Assembly: GCF_013391765.2 (NCBI RefSeq)
Contig: NZ_JACBGI020000020.1
Location: 1 to 44,901 of the forward strand
Direction of reading: 5' to 3'
Length of the DNA stretch: 44,901 nucleotides
Origin: Thiomicrorhabdus heinhorstiae
Lineage (GTDB): Bacteria; Pseudomonadota; Gammaproteobacteria; Thiomicrospirales; Thiomicrospiraceae
Under the pieces are notes generated by a model, which did not search any database, was not told where the DNA came from, and was given only the letters and a program-made list of their open reading frames with translations. Made by a program: the position numbers and the translations under genes. Below are positions 38,021 through 44,901 of this stretch, piece by piece. Numbering within the stretch: the stretch's first letter is position 1; every line of letters starts with the position of its first letter.

Positions 38021-38928
38021 ATGTCGATGAAAGCTATGTCAAGCTTTTAAAGGTTTATGCGGCCGTAGTCGAATCGAATGGAATTGCCAACGCTCAGGCT
38101 CGGCTAAATAAAGATGCTTCGACGATCAGTCGCGCCATTTCACAGTTGGAGAGCCGACTGCAACTTACTTTATGCAACCGTGGCCGCAGCGGCTTTGAAT
38201 TGACCCCGGAAGGCAGTTTGGTTTATGAGGAGTCTTTAAAGCTCTTTACCGGTTTCAGGGGGTTTGAGAAAAAAGTCGAATCCCTTAATGGTCAAGGGGC
38301 GCAAAGTCTCAGCATCGGTATTATCGACAATATCATCACCGACGTTAATTGTCCTTTGTTAGCGGCTGTCAGCCAGTATTGTTCCGAGCACCCGCAAGAA
38401 GTGCTGCTCGACATTACGGTTCAGACTCCCCATGAACTCGAAAAACAATTGCTTGATAAGCGTATCGATATCGCCTTGGGTATCTTTGAAAGCAAGCATG
38501 ACGCAATCGGCTATACCCCTTTGTACCGTGAAACCGATTACCTGTACTGTGCAAGAGACAGTGAACTGGGAGAGCAAATACAAAGAGGACTGGAGGACAA
38601 TAAACTTTTGCAGCTTTTAAACGGGCAGAAGTTTGTATCACGAAATTTTCTGAAAGAAAGCGATTTGCTTAAACTCAACTTGGAAACTTACGGTCACGTT
38701 AGTTATACCGAAAATCTTGAAGCGATGGTGTTCCTGATATTATCGGGACAATATATCGGCTTCATGCCCGAACATTATGGTAAAAGCCTTAAACAATCCG
38801 ACGACTTGATTCCAATCCTGCCCGAACAACTATTCCACACCTCTGTCGTTGAAGCCGCACATCTGGCGAGAGACGAATCTATCCGTGGTGTCATAGAGCA
38901 CTTCTTCAAACTGTTGAAAGGTTCATGA
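38017..38928 (+). CDS. LysR-family transcriptional regulator
   Basis: 303-aa LysR-type regulator: N-terminal winged helix-turn-helix (about 8-65, with NAQARLNKDASTISRAISQLESRLQ in the recognition region) and a periplasmic-binding-like effector domain (about 95-300). The ATG overlaps the allophanate hydrolase stop by 4 nt (ATGA), so it is produced with the enzymes. It lies between them and the binding protein/hydrolase/ABC block, and probably controls that block or the whole locus; the effector is unknown. Confidence 0.88.
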   Translation: MNVDESYVKLLKVYAAVVESNGIANAQARLNKDASTISRAISQLESRLQLTLCNRGRSGFELTPEGSLVYEESLKLFTGFRGFEKKVESLNGQGAQSLSIGIIDNIITDVNCPLLAAVSQYCSEHPQEVLLDITVQTPHELEKQLLDKRIDIALGIFESKHDAIGYTPLYRETDYLYCARDSELGEQIQRGLEDNKLLQLLNGQKFVSRNFLKESDLLKLNLETYGHVSYTENLEAMVFLILSGQYIGFMPEHYGKSLKQSDDLIPILPEQLFHTSVVEAAHLARDESIRGVIEHFFKLLKGS

Positions 38929-38936
38929 TATAAGTC

Positions 38937-38950
38937 GCAAGTTTACTTGC
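38937..38950. promoter_or_regulatory. Dyad GCAAG-N4-CTTGC after the LysR gene
   Basis: A perfect 5-bp inverted repeat 8 nt past the LysR stop, in the 103-bp gap before the binding-protein gene. A second small dyad, AGGTT-GAA-AACCT, is at 38992-39004. Either could be an operator or a leader hairpin; no convincing promoter hexamers were found. Confidence 0.3.
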
Positions 38951-39031
38951 AAACCTCATCATTTAAGCCGTTCGCTCATTCCTCTAATCTAAGGTTGAAA
39001 ACCTGAAACAGATTAATAAGAGGATTTATCG

Positions 39032-40090
39032 ATGTTTCTTTTTAAGAAAAGACTTTTACGACTACTGGCAGCGACATTTCTGCTGAGTATGGCTGCCGTT
39101 TCCTACGCTAAAGATAAATACACCATTGCCTGGACAATCTATGCCGGTTCCATGCCTTTGGCTTATGCGCAAGACAGTGGGATTTTACAGAAATGGGGCG
39201 ACAGATACGGATTTGATTTGGAAGCGGTGCAATTAAACGATTATATCGAAGCACAAACCCAGTTTACGGCCGGTACTTTCGATGCGGTCATCGCTATTTC
39301 GCTGGATGCTCTGACAATTCCCGCTGCATCTGGTATCGACACAACCGCAGTCATGCCTTTAAGCACCTCCGCCGGCAGCGACGGAATCATTATTTGCGGT
39401 AAGAATAAAACCCTGAAAGATTTACAGGGAAAGAGAGTCAATCTGGTCGAATTGTCCGGCTCTCACTATATGCTGATCCGGGCTCTGGAAACGATTGGGC
39501 TATCTGAGAAAGATGTCACGGTTGTGAATACCTCCGATGCCGATATAGCAGCGATTTTCGAAGATCCGAACAGTGAGGTCGTTGCAACCTGGAAACCGCA
39601 ACTGAGCGAAATTTTATCTCAATACCCCGATTCAACTCTGGTGTTTGATTCAGCGGATATCTACGGCGAAATCGTTGATGTCATGGCGGTAAAAACCGAA
39701 GCCTTAAAGCACAAACCCGAACTCGGCAAAGCTATTGCCGGCGCTTGGTATGAAGCTCTGTCGATTATGCAGGACATTCAGAATCCCAAACATTCGGAAA
39801 TGATGGCGTATATGTCCAAAGCATTGCACACGGATGAACAGGGGCTGGATAATCAATTGAAAACCATCGACTTCTTTATCCCTGAAAAGGCTGAAAAATT
39901 TGTGACTTCAGCTGAATATCCTAGCAAATTAAAAGAAATGACCCAGTTTGCATTTGAACATGGATTATTGGGAGAAGGCGCTTCTTCGGCGGATTTTATT
40001 GGCATCGAAACAGGGGATCATCAAATTGTCGGTGATCGCAACAATGTTAAACTGCGTTTTCCGACTACCTGGTTGGAGCCACTTCAATGA
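39032..40090 (+). CDS. ABC transporter periplasmic binding protein (urea-carboxylase-region family)
   Basis: Periplasmic solute-binding protein of the NMT1/THI5-like, NitT/TauT type, resembling the family of binding proteins found beside urea carboxylase genes (TIGR03427 type). Signal peptide: KKR near residue 5-7, hydrophobic core to about 22, likely cleavage after A26 (VSYA-KDK). No lipobox cysteine. 352 aa. AAGAGGA precedes the ATG. Its stop overlaps the hydrolase start (ATGA). It is the only binding protein in the window and may serve both ABC systems; ligand (guanidine, biuret, guanylurea or similar) is inferred. Confidence 0.85.
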   Translation: MFLFKKRLLRLLAATFLLSMAAVSYAKDKYTIAWTIYAGSMPLAYAQDSGILQKWGDRYGFDLEAVQLNDYIEAQTQFTAGTFDAVIAISLDALTIPAASGIDTTAVMPLSTSAGSDGIIICGKNKTLKDLQGKRVNLVELSGSHYMLIRALETIGLSEKDVTVVNTSDADIAAIFEDPNSEVVATWKPQLSEILSQYPDSTLVFDSADIYGEIVDVMAVKTEALKHKPELGKAIAGAWYEALSIMQDIQNPKHSEMMAYMSKALHTDEQGLDNQLKTIDFFIPEKAEKFVTSAEYPSKLKEMTQFAFEHGLLGEGASSADFIGIETGDHQIVGDRNNVKLRFPTTWLEPLQ

Positions 40091-40794
40091 TTCGACTTCA
40101 ATTCAACCTGTCAGTACCCTATGCATGGCCGCTTAGCGGAGAGCTGAATCTGGAAAAAACAGCGCTGATTGTCATTGATATGCAACGGGATTTTTTGGAA
40201 GACGGAGGCTATTTTGCCAGTATGGGGGAAGATATTTCCGATGTTCAAAAAGCGATTCAACCGGCAAAAGCATTTCTCGAAACGGCACGGCATCTTGGAA
40301 TCTTGGTGATTCATACACGTGAAAGCCATCGAGAAAACCTTTCCGATCTTAATGCAAACAAATTTATCAAAAGTCAAAATCAAGGAGCTTCGATCGGCAG
40401 TGAAGGACCGATGGGACGTTTATTGATTAGAGGAGAGTACGGTTGCGACATTATCGACGATTTAAAACCGCTCGAAGAGGAAACCGTGATTGATAAGCCC
40501 GGCAACAGCGCCTTTTACGCAACGGATATGGAAACGATCCTTAGAGCCCAAAATATAGAAAATCTGATTCTGTTGGGTGTGACGACGGATGTCTGCGTGT
40601 CTTCAACAATGCGCGATGCCAACGATCGCGGTTTTGACTGTTTGATCTTGGAAGACTGCTGTGGCGCAGCGAATCGCGAGTTGCACCGGTCGGTATTTAA
40701 CAGTATGGAGCGCGAAGGCGGGATCTTCGGTTCTTATGCAAACAGTGCCGACTTTAGCCACTTTTTGCTAGAAGCAAGAAGAGAGATCGTCTGA
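40087..40794 (+). CDS. Biuret hydrolase-like cysteine hydrolase (isochorismatase fold), possibly guanylurea hydrolase
   Basis: 235-aa isochorismatase-fold hydrolase. It aligns closely with Rhizobium biuret hydrolase BiuH, including YAWPLSGEL, ALIVIDMQRDF, IDKPGNSAF and GVTTDVCVSSTMRDANDRG. The Asp-Lys-Cys triad is D31, K137, C170, each offset by 5 from BiuH D36, K142, C175. BiuH Gln215, a residue near the substrate, aligns with E210 here. BiuH makes allophanate, the substrate of the upstream hydrolase; guanylurea hydrolase (GuuH), a relative reported with guanidine genes, makes guanidine. The charge change at 210 may favour a cationic substrate such as guanylurea, but this is inference. Start overlaps the binding-protein stop by 4 nt. 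Confidence 0.85.
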   Translation: MIRLQFNLSVPYAWPLSGELNLEKTALIVIDMQRDFLEDGGYFASMGEDISDVQKAIQPAKAFLETARHLGILVIHTRESHRENLSDLNANKFIKSQNQGASIGSEGPMGRLLIRGEYGCDIIDDLKPLEEETVIDKPGNSAFYATDMETILRAQNIENLILLGVTTDVCVSSTMRDANDRGFDCLILEDCCGAANRELHRSVFNSMEREGGIFGSYANSADFSHFLLEARREIV

Positions 40795-40805
40795 TCGGTT
40801 TGTTT

Positions 40806-41633
40806 ATGAAGAAAGTGATTAACCAAACTCCCGGACCTATCTGGGGAATTTTTCTGGGCTTGCTTCCGTTAATATTGATTGTGGTTTTATACGCGGCTGC
40901 GTCAGACGCAAGGCTGCTGGCGAATCCGGGCGATAAGCTTCTGCCCGGGTTCGATCAGATGTGGAATGCGTTTTCCCGTATGGCTCTGGAACCGAGTAAA
41001 CGGACAGGAGAGTACCTTCTTTGGGTCGATACCTACAGCAGTATGATCCGTCTGCTGGTCGGTGTTCTGATTGCCGCCATATTGGGAATGTTTTTAGGAA
41101 TCTTGCTCGGCAGTCTTCCTTATTTAAATGCCGGCTTTTCACCTCTTCTGACCGTGACTTCACTGGTTCCGCCTTTGGCGATATTACCGATATTGTTAAT
41201 TATTTTCGGTGTCGGAGAGGTATCGAAAATTGTGTTGATTGCGATTGGAATCACGCCATTTATCGCGCGAGATATTCAAAGAAGCACTCAGAATATTCCT
41301 CGGGAGCAGCTCATCAAAGCGCAAACGCTTGGAGCGAACAGTGTACAAATGATATTCCGGGTCATCACTCCGCAAATGATGCCTAAGTTGATTGATGCCG
41401 TGCGATTGTCACTTGGTGCAGCCTGGCTATTTCTGATTGCAGCAGAAGCAATTGCTTCAACGAATGGCTTAGGCTACCGCATCTTTCTGGTTCGACGATA
41501 TATGTCCATGGACATTATTATTCCTTATGTTGTCTGGATTACCCTACTATCGTTTTTGATGGATATTTTGCTGGCAAAGCTCAACCGATGGTTTTATCCG
41601 TGGCATTTCAAGGAGCAGGCTAAAAATGATTGA
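40806..41633 (+). CDS. ABC transporter permease, second system
   Basis: NitT/TauT-type inner-membrane permease (about 275 aa) with roughly six transmembrane segments. The EAA loop is in QTLGANSVQMIFRVITPQMMPKLIDAVR. ATG 40806 is chosen; an in-frame TTG lies two codons upstream. It follows the biuret-hydrolase-like gene by 11 nt and overlaps its ATPase by 8 nt. Unlike the first permease it has a conventional length, with a loop of about 55 residues after the first segment. Confidence 0.88.
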   Translation: MKKVINQTPGPIWGIFLGLLPLILIVVLYAAASDARLLANPGDKLLPGFDQMWNAFSRMALEPSKRTGEYLLWVDTYSSMIRLLVGVLIAAILGMFLGILLGSLPYLNAGFSPLLTVTSLVPPLAILPILLIIFGVGEVSKIVLIAIGITPFIARDIQRSTQNIPREQLIKAQTLGANSVQMIFRVITPQMMPKLIDAVRLSLGAAWLFLIAAEAIASTNGLGYRIFLVRRYMSMDIIIPYVVWITLLSFLMDILLAKLNRWFYPWHFKEQAKND

Positions 41634-42414
41634 AGCGAAAAACCTGTTTAAGTATTACGGAAAGCAATCCGTTTTAGAAAAAATGAATGTCACGATTCGG
41701 CAAGGCGAGTTCATTACAATGGTCGGCCCCTCAGGATGCGGTAAAAGCACTTTTCTGAAAATGATACTCGGAACCGAAAAACCGTCTCAGGGGAAATTGC
41801 TCTTAAACGGCAAATCTTTTCCGAATGAACCTTCGGCAGAGATTGGCGTAGTTTTCCAGCAATACTCGGTTTTTTCTCATCTTACGGTTTTGGATAATCT
41901 ATTAATCGTCGGACGTTTCAAACGCAATAAGACACTCGGCTTCTTTGCAAAAGGGCAGAAGAGACCTTTCGTCGAAAAAGCACTGGCTTTATTGGAAAAA
42001 GTCGGACTGGATAATGTTTTAGACAAGTATCCCCATGAACTTTCCGGAGGCATGGCCCAAAGACTGGCCATAGCGCAAGCATTGCTCGGCGAACCGAAAA
42101 TCCTATTGCTTGACGAACCTTTCGGTGCTCTCGATCCCGGAACAAGAAAAGACATGCACAAGCTGGTTCTGGAGCTATGGAAAGAGCTGGGTATTACCAT
42201 CGTTATGGTTACCCACGATTTAAAAGAAGGCTTTTATCTGGGCACGCGCCTCTGGGTATTTGACAAGGCAAATCATTATTCCGTCAATAAGAACCAGGGA
42301 TCGACCTTAATCTACGATTTACCGATAGGAAACAATGAACCGGAATTGTACCGGGAACTGGACAATCGAATCCACCCGGTCGAAAGTTTCATCATTTCTC
42401 AGTCGGCGAAATAA
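41626..42414 (+). CDS. ABC transporter ATP-binding protein, second system
   Basis: 262-aa ATPase: Walker A GPSGCGKST, Q-loop VFQQYSVFSH, signature LSGGMAQR, Walker B ILLLDEPFGALD, H-loop THDLKEG. The ATG overlaps the permease stop. It is the last gene of the block; 119 bp downstream lies a bidirectional terminator shared with the converging glutamine-synthetase-like gene. Confidence 0.9.
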   Translation: MIEAKNLFKYYGKQSVLEKMNVTIRQGEFITMVGPSGCGKSTFLKMILGTEKPSQGKLLLNGKSFPNEPSAEIGVVFQQYSVFSHLTVLDNLLIVGRFKRNKTLGFFAKGQKRPFVEKALALLEKVGLDNVLDKYPHELSGGMAQRLAIAQALLGEPKILLLDEPFGALDPGTRKDMHKLVLELWKELGITIVMVTHDLKEGFYLGTRLWVFDKANHYSVNKNQGSTLIYDLPIGNNEPELYRELDNRIHPVESFIISQSAK

Positions 42415-42532
42415 TTAAAATCATCGAAATCGCTAGTTGGCCAAATTGGGTGGTCTAAAGACGGAAGGAAATGGATTCCATTTTGGAATTGTATGAAAAG
42501 CTAGGTTGAGGTCTTAATTTTTGATCGATTTC

Positions 42533-42553
42533 AAAAGCGCCAGAAGGCGCTTT
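42533..42553. terminator. Bidirectional terminator between the second ABC ATPase and the glutamine synthetase-like gene
   Basis: AAAGCGCC pairs with GGCGCTTT (8 bp, AGAA loop), flanked by an A on the left and T residues on the right. It lies 28 nt past the stop of the minus-strand gene, whose transcript would run into TTTTGAAATC. Confidence 0.75.
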
Positions 42554-42581
42554 GAGAGGTAAAAACAGATTGAGATTGAGC

Positions 42582-43943
42582 TTAGAAAAGATGGCTGTAA
42601 CGTTTGATTTCCCAAGCAGAAATGGTTTCGTGATATTCACGCCATTCGCGTTTCTTGTAGGTGATGAATTCGTCGCGCAATTCTTTACCCAGGACTTCTT
42701 CGACAAACGGATCGGCTTCGAAAGCTTCAACCGCTTCCAACAGGTTTTGCGGTAGGAATTCGATGCCTCTTGCCATACGCTCTTCTTCGCTCAGTTCATA
42801 CAGGTTGTCTTCCTGAGCATGGCCCGGGTCCAATTTCTCGCGAATACCTTGCAGACCTGCAGCCAATACCAGCGCAGCAGCCAGATATGGGTTGACGGAA
42901 CCGTCAGCATTACGTGATTCAAAACGTCCGCCGCCCATAGGTACACGGATCGAGTTGGTACGGTTGTTGGAACCGAAAGAGTTGAATACCGGTGCCCATG
43001 AGAAGGTTTTCATATCTCCTTGACGAACCAGACGCTTGTAGCTGTTGACTGTTGGTGAGAATACAGCACATAAGGCCGGACCGTGTTTGATAACACCAGC
43101 GATGAATTGATAACCCAATTCGGTCAGCCCCAGACCGCGCGGATCGTCTTTTGGATCGCATTTAAAGACGTTTTCACCGGTTTCTTTGTCGAACAGTGAC
43201 ATATTGAAGTGCGCTCCGTTACCGGTTTTATCGGCGTAAGGTTTCGGCATGAAGGTTGCCAGCAAACCTTCCTCTTTGGCATAGTGCTTAGCCATGTAGC
43301 GGAAGAAAGTGAAGCGGTCACACATGGTTAGTGCATCGCTGTACTGGAAGTCGAACTCGAACTGTCCGTTGGCGTCTTCGTGGTCGAATGAGTACAAATC
43401 CCAGCCCAGATCGTTAATAGTGGTCGCCATCTTATCCAGCCAGGTGAAGCGGTTCATAAAACCGCTGACGTCGTAACAGGGTTTGATTAGTTTGTCGTCC
43501 GGATCAGGAACAGAGAGGCTGCCGTCGGCTTCTTCTTTCAAAACGAACAATTCGCATTCGATACCCAGATTGAAACCGAATCCCATCTCTTCGGCTTCGG
43601 CAAGGACTTTTTTCAGTGCGACACGAGTGTTGATTTCATAAGGTTCGCCGTGCAGAGTGTTGTCGGCAGCCATCCACATGACTTCCGGTTGCCAAGGCAG
43701 TTGAATGGCGCTGTTCAGATCCGGTACCGAGGCGATTTCGTCATCGTTCGGACTTTGTCCCAAACCGTCCAAAGCGTAACCTGTGTAAAGTTCCGAACCT
43801 TTTACCATGTGGTCCAGATGGTCGATCGGTACAAATTTACCTTTTGGAATCCCGTGGATATCGACATAGGCACCCAAGCAATATTTAACGCCGTTGGCTT
43901 TCCATTCTTCCTTGAGCTGTTTTACGTCCATTTCACTGTTCAT
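42582..43943 (-). CDS. Type III glutamine synthetase-like ligase (GlnT / gamma-glutamylmethylamide synthetase family)
   Basis: 453-aa ATP-dependent glutamate-amine ligase of the glutamine synthetase superfamily. Beta-grasp N-domain about 10-110 ([10 protein letters not shown]), catalytic domain about 115-453 with [20 protein letters not shown] and NRTNSIRVP. It is most like the GlnT/GmaS branch, which ligates glutamate to ammonia or methylamine, rather than housekeeping GlnA. AAGGAG lies 7 nt before the ATG. It lies 65 bp downstream of the creatininase-family gene on the same strand, so the two probably form an operon. The amine substrate cannot be settled from sequence. Confidence 0.85.
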   Translation of the reverse strand: MNSEMDVKQLKEEWKANGVKYCLGAYVDIHGIPKGKFVPIDHLDHMVKGSELYTGYALDGLGQSPNDDEIASVPDLNSAIQLPWQPEVMWMAADNTLHGEPYEINTRVALKKVLAEAEEMGFGFNLGIECELFVLKEEADGSLSVPDPDDKLIKPCYDVSGFMNRFTWLDKMATTINDLGWDLYSFDHEDANGQFEFDFQYSDALTMCDRFTFFRYMAKHYAKEEGLLATFMPKPYADKTGNGAHFNMSLFDKETGENVFKCDPKDDPRGLGLTELGYQFIAGVIKHGPALCAVFSPTVNSYKRLVRQGDMKTFSWAPVFNSFGSNNRTNSIRVPMGGGRFESRNADGSVNPYLAAALVLAAGLQGIREKLDPGHAQEDNLYELSEEERMARGIEFLPQNLLEAVEAFEADPFVEEVLGKELRDEFITYKKREWREYHETISAWEIKRYSHLF

Positions 43944-44008
43944 TTAAATCTCCTTAATTCGATGCAATCGATTTGTTCATTTTGTGTTTAAAAGTTGTGG
44001 CGTTCGAT

Positions 44009-44779
44009 TCAGTCGACGTCGGTTAATGTTTGGTGGTAGGAGTGGGGTAGAGGAGGTTGCTCCTTCAGCCCTTGTTGGATTTTTTCCGCCAAGTCCTGTT
44101 TCATCCACTCGAATAGCTCCTGGCCCTTTTCAACCGTAGCCAGGCTCGGTTTTCCTGTTACGCCGTTTAAACTGGTCCGGTTTACCGGATGCGAAAAAAC
44201 GCAATCGACGGTTCTATCCGGATCGTCGCTATCATGCAGTTTGTCGAAACGAACGATTTCCGGTGCCAGAGCCATCATCAGAGAGGTTTCCGCTTCATTG
44301 GCATGCCAGTCGTCGGCATCTTCGAAGTGGCGATCTTTTACGCGCTCACTGACGGTCGCCGAATTGATCAGGGCGACCATAAAGTCGTCATGCTCGGCTC
44401 GCAACATCTCCAAAGCGCAGCGTAGCGGTGCAAAATTGCTGACATGACTGTTTAAAATAAACAGGCGCTTAAATCCGCTGTGAGCGACCCAGTCACCGAT
44501 TTCCTTGACTACATCGATCAGGGTTTTCGGCTGCAGGGCGATAGTGCCTGGCCAGCGTTTAGAGTGACCGATCGAACAGCCGTAAGGTAAAGTCGGCAGC
44601 ACTGCAATATCGGTCAGATTACCGACTGCCTGAGCCAATTGGTCGGCGATTTCCGAATCCATACCGCAGCCCAAGTGAGGGCCGTGCTGTTCTGTTGCTC
44701 CGACTGGAAGCAGAGCGGCACAGGAATCCGCCTGAGCAAATTTAGCGACTTCCGGCCATGTCATTTGATGCCATTGCAT
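44009..44779 (-). CDS. Creatininase-family amidohydrolase
   Basis: 256-aa metal-dependent amidohydrolase of the creatininase family. E30, H32 and D41 match creatininase metal ligands E34, H36 and D45 at a constant offset of 4. H112 corresponds to H120, but the usual NGHGGN motif reads NSHVSN, and HANEAETS carries the later acidic residues. True creatininase hydrolyses creatinine to creatine; family members also act on other cyclic amides, so the substrate is open. Start ATG 44779 with GGGA upstream. It heads a minus-strand pair with the glutamine synthetase-like gene. Confidence 0.85.
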   Translation of the reverse strand: MQWHQMTWPEVAKFAQADSCAALLPVGATEQHGPHLGCGMDSEIADQLAQAVGNLTDIAVLPTLPYGCSIGHSKRWPGTIALQPKTLIDVVKEIGDWVAHSGFKRLFILNSHVSNFAPLRCALEMLRAEHDDFMVALINSATVSERVKDRHFEDADDWHANEAETSLMMALAPEIVRFDKLHDSDDPDRTVDCVFSHPVNRTSLNGVTGKPSLATVEKGQELFEWMKQDLAEKIQQGLKEQPPLPHSYHQTLTDVD

Positions 44780-44867
44780 AATTTTTCCCGGTTTGTTTGT
44801 TCCTAAATGAATAATAGCGTTCGGTTCGGAAAATCCGATTCTTCGAATTGTTCTTTTTCTATATCAG

Positions 44868-44895
44868 GTATTACTTTTTTATAAAAAGGTAATAC
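44868..44895. promoter_or_regulatory. 28-bp AT-rich palindrome upstream of the creatininase gene
   Basis: GTATTAC (44868-44874) and GTAATAC (44889-44895) flank TTTTTTATAAAAAG; the whole is a palindrome with one mismatched pair. About 90 bp upstream of the creatininase-family start. Likely an operator for a dimeric regulator, or a terminator of a gene beyond the window edge. A smaller dyad, TCGGA-AAA-TCCGA, lies at 44826-44838. Confidence 0.45.
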
Positions 44896-44901
44896 TTATA
44901 A

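Overview
The window is a chromosomal segment of a gammaproteobacterium. The order rne | rluC - HAD phosphatase | maf/yceF | yceD-rpmF-plsX-fabH-fabD-fabG-acpP-fabF-pabB-pabC-mltG-tmk-holB-tatD is the classical gammaproteobacterial fatty-acid/cell-envelope cluster. Its style suggests a Thiomicrospira/Thiomicrorhabdus-like sulfur oxidiser, but the genus is only an inference.

Left part (1-20.7 kb), housekeeping. RNase E lies on the minus strand behind a 755-bp, hairpin-rich upstream region. RluC and a HAD phosphatase follow, then convergent YceF (m7GTP pyrophosphatase). A strong sigma70-type promoter starts the yceD-rpmF-plsX-fabH unit almost exactly at the yceD ATG. Terminators after fabH and acpP divide the fatty-acid genes into separate transcription units. 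A tightly packed run (fabF to tatD) adds folate synthesis, peptidoglycan lytic processing, dTMP kinase and DNA polymerase III delta prime, and ends with an ABC exporter.

Middle (20.7-28.2 kb). folD (minus) is separated from the exporter by a bidirectional terminator. A tRNA operon (Pro-Arg-His-Pro) has a near-consensus promoter. A 1095-residue multi-PAS GGDEF-EAL protein and the ycjX-ycjF pair follow on the minus strand.

Right part (28.2-44.9 kb), the accessory region and the most interesting part. It is a nitrogen-scavenging locus for guanidine-type compounds: ABC permease and ATPase, a NikR-fold regulator without most of its nickel ligands, two DUF1989 proteins (carboxyguanidine deiminase), a biotin-dependent guanidine/urea carboxylase, allophanate hydrolase, a LysR regulator, a urea-carboxylase-region binding protein, a biuret-hydrolase-like isochorismatase-fold enzyme, and a second ABC permease and ATPase. 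Genes overlap by 4-8 nt at most junctions. Two control elements fit this role: a sigma54 (-24/-12) promoter with an NtrC-like site before the first permease, and a guanidine-II (mini-ykkC) riboswitch, made of two hairpins with ACGA loops, directly before the carboxylase. A 121-bp imperfect palindrome with 8-bp terminal inverted repeats lies just upstream of the riboswitch.

Inferred route: guanidine is taken up, carboxylated to carboxyguanidine, deiminated to allophanate, and hydrolysed to ammonia and CO2. The biuret-hydrolase-like enzyme would feed in biuret (giving allophanate) or guanylurea (giving guanidine). Convergent to this lies a creatininase-family hydrolase with a type III glutamine synthetase-like enzyme, which may capture nitrogen from amide or amine compounds.
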